Positions 26,236-35,076 of a stretch of 64,000 nucleotides of DNA are shown in pieces. Position 1 is the first letter of the stretch. The number at the start of each line of letters is the position of its first letter. Below the pieces are notes generated by a model, which saw nothing but the letters and a program-made list of their open reading frames with translations, was not told the origin of the DNA and did no database searches. The translations under genes were made by a program, and so were the position numbers. Source of the DNA: Lysobacterales bacterium (GTDB taxonomy: Bacteria; Pseudomonadota; Gammaproteobacteria; Xanthomonadales; Xanthomonadaceae); contig JADKCY010000002.1 in the NCBI GenBank assembly GCA_016718605.1, forward strand, positions 1 to 64,000, given 5' to 3'.

Positions 26236-26746
26236 TCACCGTGTCGTCTTTGCCGTGCTCGTTTGGATGGCTGCGCTGATTTGTCCCTTTACGCTGAGCG
26301 CCGCGACCGCAGATCGCCTGCAGGCGGTCGATGTCAACGCTGACACGATTGATGGCAGCCTCGCCGATGACGGAGAGTCCCTGCTGAGTGGCACAGTTCG
26401 CATCACCCAAGGCAGTCTGCATGTGCAAGCGGATAATGCCCGTGTTACCCGCACCGGTGGCGATCTGCAGCGTGTTCTGCTGGAGGGCGCGCCCGCGCGG
26501 CTCAAGCAGATCGATGACAAAGGTCAAGCCGTCAATGCGAGTGCAAGGCAAATCATCTATCAGCCGGCTGCAGACATCATCGAGCTTCTGGGTAATGTGG
26601 TGATCGAACAACCCCAAGGCAACCTGACCGGCGAGCGCATCACCTACCATCTCGGCACGGGACGCATTCAGGCGGATGGTCAAGGTGGACGGGTTTCGAT
26701 GCGCATGAATCCCAAGCCAGCGAAGACCGATTCCGGAGCGGAATGA
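26195..26746 (+). CDS. lptA: LPS transport periplasmic protein LptA
   Basis: LptA forms the periplasmic bridge that carries LPS to LptDE. From ATG 26195 the 183-residue protein has a long leader with a hydrophobic core (VVFAVLVWMAALICPFTLSA-A). An OstA-type fold follows: VDVNADTIDGSLADDGESLL, GTVRITQGSLHVQADNARV, LLEGAPARLKQID, and NLTGERITYHLGTGRI. The N-terminal 20 residues before the hydrophobic part are unusually long, but no later in-frame start keeps a full signal peptide. It overlaps lptC and its stop overlaps the lptB start. Confidence 0.93.
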   Translation: MFLPPRHPQQQLPDHRVVFAVLVWMAALICPFTLSAATADRLQAVDVNADTIDGSLADDGESLLSGTVRITQGSLHVQADNARVTRTGGDLQRVLLEGAPARLKQIDDKGQAVNASARQIIYQPAADIIELLGNVVIEQPQGNLTGERITYHLGTGRIQADGQGGRVSMRMNPKPAKTDSGAE

Positions 26747-27465
26747 TGCTGATCGCCCAAGCGCTGCGAAAGCGCTACCAGAAGCGCGATGTCGTGCGCG
26801 ATTTTTCCTTGCGACTGAAACCTGGCGAAGTGGTTGGATTGCTTGGTCCGAATGGTGCCGGCAAGACCACATGCTTTTACATGATCGTCGGCCTAGTCGC
26901 GACCGACGGCGGCAAGATCACTCTGGATGGGCAAGACATCACCAGCATGCCAATGCACAGCCGCGCGCGGCTTGGTGTCGGCTACCTTCCGCAGGAAGCG
27001 TCGGTGTTTCGACGCCTCACAGTGGCAGACAACATTCTCGCGATTCTGGAGCTGCGCAGTGACTTGTCAGCGCAGCATCGACAGCGCGAACTGGACAGCC
27101 TTCTGGACGAACTGCAGATAAGCCACATCTCAGAGCAACTCGGCGCCAGCCTCTCCGGCGGTGAGCGACGCCGCGTTGAAATCGCCCGCGCGCTGGCTGC
27201 GAAGCCGCGATTCATGCTGCTCGACGAGCCATTTGCGGGCGTCGACCCGATCTCTGTCGGCGAGATCCAGAAAATCGTCAGGCACCTGAAAGCACGCGGC
27301 ATCGGCGTGTTGATCACGGACCACAATGTTCGCGAAACCCTCGGAATCTGTGATCGCGCCTACATTCTCAATGATGGCGGGGTTCTTGCAGAGGGTAGTC
27401 CGGAGGCCGTTCTGGCCAACCCCGATGTCCGCCGGGTCTATTTGGGCGAGAGTTTCCGGATGTAA
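26743..27465 (+). CDS. lptB: LPS export ABC transporter ATP-binding protein LptB
   Basis: LptB is the ATPase that powers LPS extraction from the inner membrane with LptF and LptG, which are not in this window. The 240-residue protein has Walker A GPNGAGKTTCFYMIVG, a Q-loop, the signature SLSGGERRRVEIARAL, Walker B RFMLLDEPFAGVDP and the switch His in LITDHNVRETL. Length and motif wording are those of LptB rather than of a general ABC ATPase. The start overlaps the lptA stop by four bases and the stop overlaps the rpoN start by one (TAATG). Confidence 0.97.
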   Translation: MMLIAQALRKRYQKRDVVRDFSLRLKPGEVVGLLGPNGAGKTTCFYMIVGLVATDGGKITLDGQDITSMPMHSRARLGVGYLPQEASVFRRLTVADNILAILELRSDLSAQHRQRELDSLLDELQISHISEQLGASLSGGERRRVEIARALAAKPRFMLLDEPFAGVDPISVGEIQKIVRHLKARGIGVLITDHNVRETLGICDRAYILNDGGVLAEGSPEAVLANPDVRRVYLGESFRM

Positions 27466-28985
27466 TGCTGAAGCCAAGTTTGCAACTTCGCCTGGGGCAG
27501 CAACTCACTCTGACCCCGCAATTGCGTCAGGCGATCCGCCTGCTGCAGATGTCGAGTCTCGAACTTGAGACAGAGGTGCGCTCAGTGCTGGAGAGCAACC
27601 CTTTGTTGGAGTTGGACGAGAACGAGACGTCAGCAGAAGGCTCCGCCGAACTACTCGACGAACGCGATATCGGTGAGGCCTTGCTGCGTGATGACAGCAA
27701 CCTGCCACAACCTGAGGTTGCTCCTGCCGCAAGCTTCGACGCATCCGACGACAGCAGCAGCAACTCGCCTGACAACGACACCCTGACCGATAGCCCCCTT
27801 GACTACGAACCCGATTGGGATGTCGAGCCCTCCATGGGCAATGGAACGGGCGCAGGCTCCCATGATGAGGATCGCGGCGACAGTCAACAGGACGCCGCCT
27901 CGGAAACCCTGCTGGATCACCTGCTGTGGCAGTTGAACCTTACCCCGATGTCGGCACGCGACCATGCCATCGCGTTGGCACTGATTGATGCCATCGGCGA
28001 AGATGGCTATCTGTCTGAAACAATCGACGCCATTCGAGATGGCCTGGCACCCGAAGTCGACGCAGATGTCGATGAGGTTGAAACCGTTCTACATCGCATT
28101 CAGCGCTTTGATCCACTGGGTGTTGCCGCGCGATCCTTGTCCGAGTGCCTGTGGGTCCAACTGACGGAACAGGATTCGAGCCATCCCGCGCTCGCGCTCG
28201 CCATGACACTCGCCAAGCACCACTTGGAAGCCCTTGCAAAGCTGGGCAATGACAAGTTGGCGCAACAGTTGGGCGTCACGAAAACCGAAATGAACGCCGC
28301 TGTGACCCTGTTGCGTTCACTGGACCCGCGCCCTGGCGCACAGATCAGTAGTGCTGCGGTGGAATACGTCACGCCAGATGCCTTCGCTCTGCGACACCAA
28401 GGCGGCTGGCGCGTGCAACTCGCGTCAGCCTGTCTGCCACGACTTGGCATCAATCGCCACTACGAATCCTTGATCGGCCACGCCAGCCGCAGTGACTCCA
28501 GCTATCTGCGTGGACAGCTGCAAGAGGCGCGCTGGCTGATCAAAAGTTTGGAGACCCGTGCCGATACTGTCTTGCGTGTCGCCCAATGCATCGTCCGACA
28601 CCAGACGGGATTCCTCGACCATGGGCCTGAAGCAATGCGTCCGCTGGTGCTAAGAGAAATTGCCGAGGAACTGGAACTACACGAATCCACCATTTCCCGC
28701 GTCACCACCCGAAAATACCTGCATACCCCTCGTGGGACATTCGAGTTCAAGCATTTTTTTTCCTCTGGTGTGGCGACCATTGATGGCGGCGGCGCCTCAA
28801 GCACAGCTATTCAAGCCATGATCAAGCGCATGATCGACGCGGAAGACCCCCGCAAACCGTTGTCAGATGCGCGACTGACCGCAGAACTGAAAAGCCAGGG
28901 CATCACGTTGGCGAGACGAACCGTGGCAAAATACCGCGAAGCGATGAACGTGCCATCTTCCAACGAACGCCAGCGTGTCAGTTGA
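27465..28985 (+). CDS. rpoN: RNA polymerase sigma-54 factor
   Basis: RpoN directs RNA polymerase to -24/-12 promoters that need enhancer-binding activators. The 506-residue protein has region I (LQLRLGQQLTLTPQLRQAIR and LLQMSSLELE), an acidic region II at about residues 50-145, the core-binding and DNA-binding parts, and the RpoN box ARRTVAKYREAMNVPSS at the end. ATG 27465 shares a base with the lptB stop. The lptB-rpoN-hpf-ptsN-(hprK)-rapZ order is classic for proteobacteria. Confidence 0.97.
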   Translation: MLKPSLQLRLGQQLTLTPQLRQAIRLLQMSSLELETEVRSVLESNPLLELDENETSAEGSAELLDERDIGEALLRDDSNLPQPEVAPAASFDASDDSSSNSPDNDTLTDSPLDYEPDWDVEPSMGNGTGAGSHDEDRGDSQQDAASETLLDHLLWQLNLTPMSARDHAIALALIDAIGEDGYLSETIDAIRDGLAPEVDADVDEVETVLHRIQRFDPLGVAARSLSECLWVQLTEQDSSHPALALAMTLAKHHLEALAKLGNDKLAQQLGVTKTEMNAAVTLLRSLDPRPGAQISSAAVEYVTPDAFALRHQGGWRVQLASACLPRLGINRHYESLIGHASRSDSSYLRGQLQEARWLIKSLETRADTVLRVAQCIVRHQTGFLDHGPEAMRPLVLREIAEELELHESTISRVTTRKYLHTPRGTFEFKHFFSSGVATIDGGGASSTAIQAMIKRMIDAEDPRKPLSDARLTAELKSQGITLARRTVAKYREAMNVPSSNERQRVS

Positions 28986-29021
28986 TTGCATGACCCAGAA
29001 CCGCCCCCATATCGACCTCAG

Positions 29022-29075
29022 GCCACAGGCGGCCCGGCGATTGCAGGCGGTCTGCAAACGGATGCGCCCTGTGGC
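29022..29075 (+). ncRNA. Nested stem-loop in the rpoN-hpf spacer (candidate structured leader)
   Basis: Within the 164-bp spacer, GCCACAGG (29022-29029) pairs perfectly with CCTGTGGC (29068-29075). Inside it, TTGCAG (29041-29046) pairs perfectly with CTGCAA (29052-29057) around a five-base loop. The structure ends 74 bases before the hpf start and is not followed by a U-run. It could be a processed leader, an attenuator or part of a protein-binding site. Folding is inferred by eye only. Confidence 0.4.
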
Positions 29076-29149
29076 GGCATCCGCGTCACTGGTGCCGGAG
29101 CGCGTACCTGTGATGCCTGTTCCCTGCGCTCAAGATACGGAGATCTGTC

Positions 29150-29476
29150 ATGCGGTTTGACATCAGTGGACATCAAGTAGAAGTCACTTCGGCGCTGCGC
29201 CAATACGTGGAGTCCAAGCTCGAGCGCCCTGCGCGCCACTTCGATCACTTGCTGACGGTGCACGTTATTTTGTCGGTCGAGAAGCTCGACCACAAAGCTG
29301 AAGCCACCATCAATGTCTCCGGGCGCAGTTTTCATGCGGAATCCGTTGCGGAAAGCATGTACGCTGCCATTGACTTGCTGGCTGACAAGCTCGACCGCCA
29401 GATCCTCAAACACAAAGAGAAAATCACCGATCACCATCGCGGTGAAGCCCTTTCCCACAGCGACGATATTGGCTGA
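29150..29476 (+). CDS. hpf: Ribosome hibernation promoting factor (short HPF/YhbH)
   Basis: HPF binds the 30S decoding region and promotes inactive ribosome dimers in slow growth. The 108-residue protein has the short-HPF layout: MRFDISGHQVEVTSALRQYV at the start, then LTVHVILSVEK, HKAEATINVSGR, FHAESVAESMYAAIDLLADK and LDRQILKHKEK. It lacks the C-terminal extension of long HPF. Its place between rpoN and ptsN is the standard context. The structured spacer upstream may carry its own promoter or control. Confidence 0.95.
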   Translation: MRFDISGHQVEVTSALRQYVESKLERPARHFDHLLTVHVILSVEKLDHKAEATINVSGRSFHAESVAESMYAAIDLLADKLDRQILKHKEKITDHHRGEALSHSDDIG

Positions 29477-29502
29477 TCGATGGCCCGAGTCCGATTTTCC
29501 TC

Positions 29503-29973
29503 ATGTTATTGATCGATCTCCTGACGCCCCACCGTACTGCGGTGGGCGTCAACGTCAGCAGCAAAAAGCGCCTTCTTGAACGTCTTGCCGCTGATTTGGC
29601 CGAGGGCCAGGGCGAGGCGGTGCAGCAGGCGATCTTCGAAAGTTTGTTTGCCCGCGAAAAGCTGGGATCGACTGGACTTGGGCGCGGTGTCGCGATCCCG
29701 CATGGTCGAACACCCGGCCTCCACTCAGCGGTTGGCGCGTTTCTGCGCCTGTCTGAAGCGGTTGACTTCAATGCCATTGACGGCACACCGGTGGATCTCA
29801 TTTTTGCGCTGGCGGTTCCCGAACACTTCAGCCATCAGCATTTGATTCTGCTTTCGCAACTGGCGGAGATGTTTGGCGACGCGGACTTCTGTCAACGCTT
29901 GCGCGCAATACCCGACAGCGCTGGCCTGTATGCTCTGTTGGCGGAATGGCAACTAACCCACGCGGCAGCCTGA
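29503..29973 (+). CDS. ptsN: Nitrogen-regulatory PTS protein EIIA-Ntr
   Basis: PtsN is a regulatory EIIA that accepts phosphate from HPr-like proteins and controls targets such as potassium transport and sensor kinases (family knowledge). The 156-residue protein shows KLGSTGLGRGVAIPHGR, with the phosphorylated His at 67. PVDLIFALAVPEHFSHQHL and LLSQLAEMFGDADFCQRL follow. The gene lies 26 bp after hpf and 13 bp before hprK. In this operon the likely donor is the HPr encoded downstream. Confidence 0.96.
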   Translation: MLLIDLLTPHRTAVGVNVSSKKRLLERLAADLAEGQGEAVQQAIFESLFAREKLGSTGLGRGVAIPHGRTPGLHSAVGAFLRLSEAVDFNAIDGTPVDLIFALAVPEHFSHQHLILLSQLAEMFGDADFCQRLRAIPDSAGLYALLAEWQLTHAAA

Positions 29974-29986
29974 CCATCCACGCGCC

Positions 29987-30952
29987 ATGAGCGAAGGCCT
30001 AAGCGCAAGACTCCTGTTTGACGAATTGCGCGAACGCCTGACGCTGCGGTGGATTGCAGGTCAGCGTGGCGAGCGTCGTGAACTTGACGCTGCAGACGAT
30101 ATCCAACAACGACCTGCTCTGGTGGGTTATCTCAACACCATCCACCCGAACAAGGTCCAGATCATCGGCACCGAGGAGCTTGCACACCTGGATGCCCTCC
30201 CCGCCGAACAGCGCTGGGAAACGCTTACCAAAATCATGGCAGCACAACCTCTTGCGTTGGTTGTCAGTCAAAGCCAACGCATTCCAACCGACCTGCGCGA
30301 CGCTGCGAATCAGCATGATTGTCCGCTCTGGGTGTCACCCAACACCAGCCATGAGCTGCTGACGTACCTGCAATACCATCTGGCACGCGCTGCTGCCCGC
30401 CGCGAAACGATGCACGGGGTATTCATGGAGGTCTATTCCATCGGCGTGCTGATCACCGGCGCATCGGGCTCAGGGAAAAGTGAACTCGCGCTGGAACTCA
30501 TCACACGGGGACACCGTCTGGTTGCCGACGATGCCACCGAATTCACCCAGATCGCTCCAGACGTGCTGGATGGAACCTGTCCAGAACTGCTACAGGATCT
30601 GCTTGAGGTGCGTGGCTTGGGGATTCTGGATATCCGCGAGATGTTTGGCGACACCTCGGTCAAACGCAATAAATACCTCCGCCTGATCGTGCATCTGGAA
30701 CGCCACGATCCGCAACTGGAAGCAAAGTCCACAGACCGTCTGTATGGCGATGTCGGACAGCGTCGCATCCTTGACATCGACATCCCGCAAATTACCTTGC
30801 CCGTGGCACCCGGCCGAAACTTGGCAGTATTGGTCGAAGCCGCGGTTCGTTCGCATATCCTGAAGTCGAAAGGGGTTGATCCCGCTCAGACTTTCATTGA
30901 TCGCCAAGCCCATCAAATGCGCAGGCAAAGTCCATGGCAAACCGCGAAATAA
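29987..30952 (+). CDS. hprK: HPr kinase/phosphorylase
   Basis: HprK phosphorylates and dephosphorylates HPr at Ser46 in response to metabolites. The 321-residue protein has an N-terminal domain of about 130 residues and the kinase domain with GASGSGKS at residues 158-165. A His-Gly before it (MHGVFMEVYSIGVLITG), LVADDATEF, and the second signature LEVRGLGILDIREMFG follow. It overlaps rapZ by 19 bases. Its partner HPr keeps the Ser46 site, so the pair should be functional. Confidence 0.96.
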   Translation: MSEGLSARLLFDELRERLTLRWIAGQRGERRELDAADDIQQRPALVGYLNTIHPNKVQIIGTEELAHLDALPAEQRWETLTKIMAAQPLALVVSQSQRIPTDLRDAANQHDCPLWVSPNTSHELLTYLQYHLARAAARRETMHGVFMEVYSIGVLITGASGSGKSELALELITRGHRLVADDATEFTQIAPDVLDGTCPELLQDLLEVRGLGILDIREMFGDTSVKRNKYLRLIVHLERHDPQLEAKSTDRLYGDVGQRRILDIDIPQITLPVAPGRNLAVLVEAAVRSHILKSKGVDPAQTFIDRQAHQMRRQSPWQTAK

Positions 30953-31842
30953 GCAAACCGAACGGCGCATCCTCCGAGCCACGACTGGTCGTCGTCAGCG
31001 GCCTGTCCGGCTCTGGTAAGAGTGTGGCCCTTCGCACGCTTGAAGATCTCGACTACTACTGCGCAGACAACCTCCCGGCCGCGTTGTTGCCGCAGTTTGT
31101 GGACAGTGTGATTGGCAATGATCGCGACCATCCGCCTCGTCTCGCTGTCGGTATCGATATCCGCAATCACGCCCAAGACTTGCGGGATCTGCCGCACGCC
31201 TTGGCGTCGATCGGTGCCGCTGGGGTCAGTTGCGAACTGCTGTTCCTCGACACCCGAGACGACGTACTCATCAAACGCTTCAACGAGACCCGTCGCCGTC
31301 ATCCCCTCAGCAAGAGTGGACTTCCCTTGGCAGAGGCAATCGCCAGTGAACGCCAGCGCCTGAAACCCCTGATTGCCATTGCTGATCGTGTCATCGACAG
31401 CAGCGATTTCAACGTCCACCAATTGCGCCGATGGGTAACCACCGAACTCGCGATCGACGCACACTCTGGCCTATCGATCCTGTTTGAATCCTTCGCGTAC
31501 AAGCACGGCGTTCCCACCGACGCCGATTTCGTATTTGACGTGCGTTGTTTGCCCAATCCACATTGGATCCCGGCCCTTAGACCGCTGTCCGGACGTGACG
31601 CAGCGGTGAGCGCCCATCTGGATGAGCAACCTTTGGCCCGCGACTACATCGACCAAGTGATTCAGTTTTTGGATACTTGGTTGCCACGGTTTGAAAACGA
31701 TAGCCGTAGCTATGTGACTGTCGCATTTGGTTGCACTGGCGGTCGGCACCGCTCGGTCTTTTGCGCGGAGCGACTTGCAGCGCACTGCCGACGCAACGGC
31801 AGAGAACAAGCAATGACCTTCCATCGGGAGCTTGAAGGATGA
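30934..31842 (+). CDS. rapZ: RNase adapter protein RapZ
   Basis: RapZ in enterobacteria binds glucosamine-6-phosphate and guides RNase E to a small RNA; in other groups its role is less studied. The 302-residue protein has the P-loop VVSGLSGSGKSVALRTLED, DLDYYCADNLPAALLP, a Walker B-like VGIDIRNHA, and the conserved C-terminus AFGCTGGRHRSVFCAERLAA. Length and motifs are ordinary for the family. Its start overlaps hprK and its end overlaps the EIIA(Man) gene. Confidence 0.96.
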   Translation: MANREISKPNGASSEPRLVVVSGLSGSGKSVALRTLEDLDYYCADNLPAALLPQFVDSVIGNDRDHPPRLAVGIDIRNHAQDLRDLPHALASIGAAGVSCELLFLDTRDDVLIKRFNETRRRHPLSKSGLPLAEAIASERQRLKPLIAIADRVIDSSDFNVHQLRRWVTTELAIDAHSGLSILFESFAYKHGVPTDADFVFDVRCLPNPHWIPALRPLSGRDAAVSAHLDEQPLARDYIDQVIQFLDTWLPRFENDSRSYVTVAFGCTGGRHRSVFCAERLAAHCRRNGREQAMTFHRELEG

Positions 31843-32246
31843 GTGACGCCAGTCCACCTGTTGGGATATTGCTGATCAGTCATCTCGGCGTTGCTAGCGC
31901 CATTCAAGCCACAGCTAGTCGTATGCTCGGTACATTGCCATTGCGTAACGCCGTGGTGGAGGTCGCCTTTGATGCCGATATGGACCAACTGGCACGCCAA
32001 GTCGACTTGTTGCTGCGGGGGCTTGACCAAGGTGCGGGTGTGTTAATCCTGACGGATTTGTATGGCGCCTCGCCCAGTAACCTGGCGGAGCGCTTTGATC
32101 GCGGGCGAACGCACACGCGTCGAGTCTCCGGGCTCAACTTGTCCATGCTGATGCGAGTCATGAACTATGCCGAGCAAAATCTGGATGAACTTGTGAATAC
32201 TGCGGTCTTAGGCGCCCGTGGTGGCGTGGTCATCGACCGTGCTTGA
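31839..32246 (+). CDS. Mannose-family EIIA PTS protein (regulatory)
   Basis: The 135-residue protein is a stand-alone EIIA of the mannose class. The phosphorylatable His is His15 in VGILLISHLGVASAI. The conserved GVLILTDLYGASPSNLAE follows, then SGLNLSMLMRVMNYAEQNLDEL. No EIIB, EIIC or EIID gene is nearby, so it cannot form a sugar transporter by itself. It is presumably a phosphorylation-dependent regulator, as in other proteobacteria with incomplete PTS. The start overlaps the rapZ stop by four bases. Confidence 0.93.
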   Translation: MSDASPPVGILLISHLGVASAIQATASRMLGTLPLRNAVVEVAFDADMDQLARQVDLLLRGLDQGAGVLILTDLYGASPSNLAERFDRGRTHTRRVSGLNLSMLMRVMNYAEQNLDELVNTAVLGARGGVVIDRA

Positions 32247-32508
32247 GCGCGACGTCACCGTCATCAACAGACTGGGTCTGCACGCTCGCGCGTCCTCAAA
32301 ACTGGTTCAGTTGCTATCTTCTTATCGCGCCCAAGCATTTCTCGCCGCGCGAGGTCGCGAAGTCAACGCCAAAAGCATCATGGGCGTGATGCTCTTGGCG
32401 GCCGCGCAAGGCAGCACCTTGACATTGCGCATCGACGGCGAAGACGAATTGGCCGCAATGGACGCGGCTGTTGCCTTGTTCGAACGCTATTTCGACGAGG
32501 GCGGGTGA
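32239..32508 (+). CDS. ptsH: Phosphocarrier protein HPr
   Basis: HPr passes phosphate from EI to EIIA proteins. With a GTG start at 32239 the protein is 89 residues and places the two phosphorylation sites exactly at the classic positions: His15 in NRLGLHARASSK and Ser46 in VNAKSIMGVMLL. GTG 32218 would add seven non-family residues. The GTG lies inside the end of the EIIA gene with no clear binding site, so translation is probably coupled. The presence of Ser46 agrees with hprK in the same operon. Confidence 0.95.
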   Translation: MLERDVTVINRLGLHARASSKLVQLLSSYRAQAFLAARGREVNAKSIMGVMLLAAAQGSTLTLRIDGEDELAAMDAAVALFERYFDEGG

Positions 32509-34232
32509 TGCGGCGCTTCCTGCACGCTCAGGGTGCTTCGCGTGGCCTCGCGCTCGGCAGAGCTCGCGTGCGACACAGCCAGGTGTTCGATGTCGCGATT
32601 GAATCGATTTCAGCATCTGCCATCGAGGGCGAAATCGAGCGCCTGCATCTAGCCTTTGATGTCGCGCGGTCGGAACTCATGGACATGCGCCAAAAGCTGC
32701 AAGGCGTATTGGCGCATGAACTGGGCGAGTTTCTTGATCTGCACAATCTAATTCTTGACGATCCAGAATTGCTGCACGGTCTTGACGACCTGATCCGCAA
32801 GGCAAATTACAGCGCCGACTACGCATTGCGCCTGCAGCGTGATCGCTTGGCGTCGATATTCGACGGCATCGATGATCCTTACATGCGCAGTCGTCGGGAG
32901 GATCTCGACCATGTCATCGGACGTGTGCATGCGGCCTTGCATCGCAATCCTGGCAGTGACGTCATTGGTCTGGCCGGTGATGTACTGGTAGCAGATGCCA
33001 TTGCGCCATCGGAACTGGCCCAGTTGACCGAACGCGGCGTTGTCGCGGTCATCACCTCGCAAGGCAGTGCACTCTCCCATAGCGCAATCCTCGCACGCAG
33101 CCTGCATTTGCCGCTAGTTGTCGGCGCGCACGAAGCGCATATGAAGATCGCTGACGGCGATGCCTTGCTGGTGGACGGCGCAAGCGGCGAGATCATCATT
33201 GAGCCAGACGCTGAGGATCTTCGCCAGTTCAAGCGCATGCAGCGTGAAACTGCGCGCGAACGCAAAGCGCTTCAGCGCCTGCGAGATGCTGAAACGATCA
33301 CCCTGGATGGCACCACGATCCGTCTATTTGCCAACGCAGAATCGCGCGAGGATGTCGCGCAGGCGTATGAACTCGGTGCCTCGGGCGTCGGACTCTATCG
33401 AACCGAATTCCTGTTTTTGCAGGGCCGCGAACCCCCGGATGAAGAGCAGCAATTTCTTGCCTATCGAGACTTGGTGATGGGAATGCGGGGCCGTCCGGTC
33501 ACGCTTCGTACACTCGATCTCGGGGCGGACAAAGCCGATAGTGCGGGAATATGCGTGCAAGGTGAACCCAACCCTGCATTGGGGGTGCGCGGGATCAGAC
33601 TGTCGTTGGCGCAACCGGGACTATTCCGTGCACAGATGCGCGCCCTGTTGCGGGCCTCTGCGTATGGAAAGATGAACATCTTGGTCCCGATGGTGAGCTG
33701 TCGTGAGGAAGTTCTTGCGGTGCGGCAGTTGATGAGCCACTGCCGCGATGAACTGCATGCGGAGAACCATGCCATCGCCAAGCAGGTCAACTTGGGCATC
33801 ATGATCGAAGTACCCGCCGCCGCACTCGCGCTTCCGCAGCTTGCATATGACAGCGACTTTCTCTCGGTCGGTACCAATGACTTGGTGCAGTACCTGCTGG
33901 CAATGGACCGAGGAAACGAAGCATTGGCCAGCGCCAACAGCCCGCTGCACCCTGCGGTGTTGCGGGTATTGCTCGACATTTTGAAATTTGGCCGGAAGCG
34001 CGGTATCCCGGTAGCGATATGCGGAGAAATGGCAGGTGATCCGCTGTTCACGCGCCTGTTGCTTGGGCTTGGCCTGCGCGAATTCAGCCTGCATCCCAGC
34101 AACCTGCTGGAGTTACGGAGGCGCATACGAGAGGTCAATCTCGTCGATTGTCAGCGGCTCTGCAGACGCCTGCTTCGCGCGCGCGACCGCAGTCAGTTGG
34201 AAGCGCTTATTCATCAGGGCAATCATGGATAG
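32508..34232 (+). CDS. ptsI: Phosphoenolpyruvate-protein phosphotransferase (enzyme I)
   Basis: Enzyme I autophosphorylates with PEP and feeds HPr. The 574-residue protein is a normal EI without the N-terminal GAF domain of PtsP. It has the phospho-His191 in SQGSALSHSAILARS, the metal-binding barrel with YRTEFLFLQGREPPDEEQQF, the ALGVRGIRLSL segment, and the catalytic Cys near the end in GIPVAICGEMAGDP. ATG 32508 overlaps the HPr stop by one base. The alternative GTG at 32505 adds one residue. Confidence 0.97.
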   Translation: MRRFLHAQGASRGLALGRARVRHSQVFDVAIESISASAIEGEIERLHLAFDVARSELMDMRQKLQGVLAHELGEFLDLHNLILDDPELLHGLDDLIRKANYSADYALRLQRDRLASIFDGIDDPYMRSRREDLDHVIGRVHAALHRNPGSDVIGLAGDVLVADAIAPSELAQLTERGVVAVITSQGSALSHSAILARSLHLPLVVGAHEAHMKIADGDALLVDGASGEIIIEPDAEDLRQFKRMQRETARERKALQRLRDAETITLDGTTIRLFANAESREDVAQAYELGASGVGLYRTEFLFLQGREPPDEEQQFLAYRDLVMGMRGRPVTLRTLDLGADKADSAGICVQGEPNPALGVRGIRLSLAQPGLFRAQMRALLRASAYGKMNILVPMVSCREEVLAVRQLMSHCRDELHAENHAIAKQVNLGIMIEVPAAALALPQLAYDSDFLSVGTNDLVQYLLAMDRGNEALASANSPLHPAVLRVLLDILKFGRKRGIPVAICGEMAGDPLFTRLLLGLGLREFSLHPSNLLELRRRIREVNLVDCQRLCRRLLRARDRSQLEALIHQGNHG

Positions 34233-34545
34233 CAGTGTCGTGGTGTTGATATTGGTCGTGGTGGTGGCGACGTGGTGGTACAACGGCCGGCACGCCTCAG
34301 AATTGGCCAAGCAATGGGGGGGCCATGCCTGCACAAAAGCCAATGTGCAGTTTTTGGATCAAACGGTTAGCTTGTTGTCACTTCGACTGCGCCGCGACGA
34401 TGACGGACGGATGCGCGTCTACCGTCAATATCGATTCGAGTATTCGTATGCTGGCGCGGACCGACACTCCGCGCAACTTTCCATGCTCGGCGGTCGCCTG
34501 TTGTGGATCAGCGAAATTGATTCGCCATCCCCGCGATCTACTTGA
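34225..34545 (+). CDS. DUF3301-type small membrane-anchored protein
   Basis: This 106-residue protein starts at ATG 34225 inside the end of ptsI. One N-terminal hydrophobic helix (VVVLILVVVVATWWY) precedes a soluble part with QTVSLLSLRLRRDDDGRMRV, YRQYRFEYSYAGADRH and GGRLLWISE. This pattern is the DUF3301 family known from gammaproteobacteria; no function is established that I know of. The helix is probably a membrane anchor. It ends eight bases into the convergent sspB gene. Confidence 0.82.
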   Translation: MDSSVVVLILVVVVATWWYNGRHASELAKQWGGHACTKANVQFLDQTVSLLSLRLRRDDDGRMRVYRQYRFEYSYAGADRHSAQLSMLGGRLLWISEIDSPSPRST

Positions 34546-34972
34546 CCACACGAAGCCAAGGCGCTCTCTTCGGTGGTTCGTCGTCACCGCCAGAAGTGTC
34601 ATGTTCATCAGCCGCCAAGCGTGTGGTATCTGGGTCGTCCGGGGGCAACATCATGCCCTGCCCGGTTTCTTGCGCGTAGATCGCCATCACCGCAGCGAGA
34701 GGCACTTCGACGGACTGGCTGACACCGGAAAATCGCGCGAGGAATCGAACGGCATCGTTGCCCATGTCTAACCCATTGACTGCTCGATAGGCGACATTCA
34801 AAACCACCCTGCCTTCTTTGATCGTCTGAGGTGGCACCCGAACGCCCGGCAAGGTTCCGTCAACCAAAAGATACGGCGTCATACCATTATCATCGATCCA
34901 AGCATGGATGGCCCGCAGCAAATAGGGACGATTGGAGGTCATCGCGGGTGCAGACTGTTTGGAATCGGACAT
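34538..34972 (-). CDS. sspB: ClpXP protease specificity-enhancing factor SspB
   Basis: SspB delivers ssrA-tagged proteins to ClpXP. From ATG 34972 the 144-residue protein has the folded domain (RPYLLRAIHAWIDDNGMTPY, LLVDGTLPGVRVP, GRVVLNVAYRAVNGLDMGND, VPLAAVMAIYAQETGQGM). An acidic linker leads to the C-terminal ClpX-binding tail RAPWLRVVK, which matches the RPxLRVVK-type motif. In many relatives sspA precedes sspB; here only a terminator and about 165 bp separate sspB from petC. Confidence 0.96.
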   Translation of the reverse strand: MSDSKQSAPAMTSNRPYLLRAIHAWIDDNGMTPYLLVDGTLPGVRVPPQTIKEGRVVLNVAYRAVNGLDMGNDAVRFLARFSGVSQSVEVPLAAVMAIYAQETGQGMMLPPDDPDTTRLAADEHDTSGGDDEPPKRAPWLRVVK

Positions 34973-35076
34973 CAAATTCACCCGTCAAATAGCTACCCGC
35001 AGAACACGAGCAGCATCTAGATTTGTTCAGTAATGCAACCATAGCAAACTGCGCGCGGCAGAAGAACCGGCGCACC

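Noticed and set aside
30379..30395. Sigma-54 type promoter sequence (TGGCAC then GC-containing element) within hprK
   Set aside because: It lies inside a coding region of an operon and the -12 element is not a proper TTGC; a chance match.
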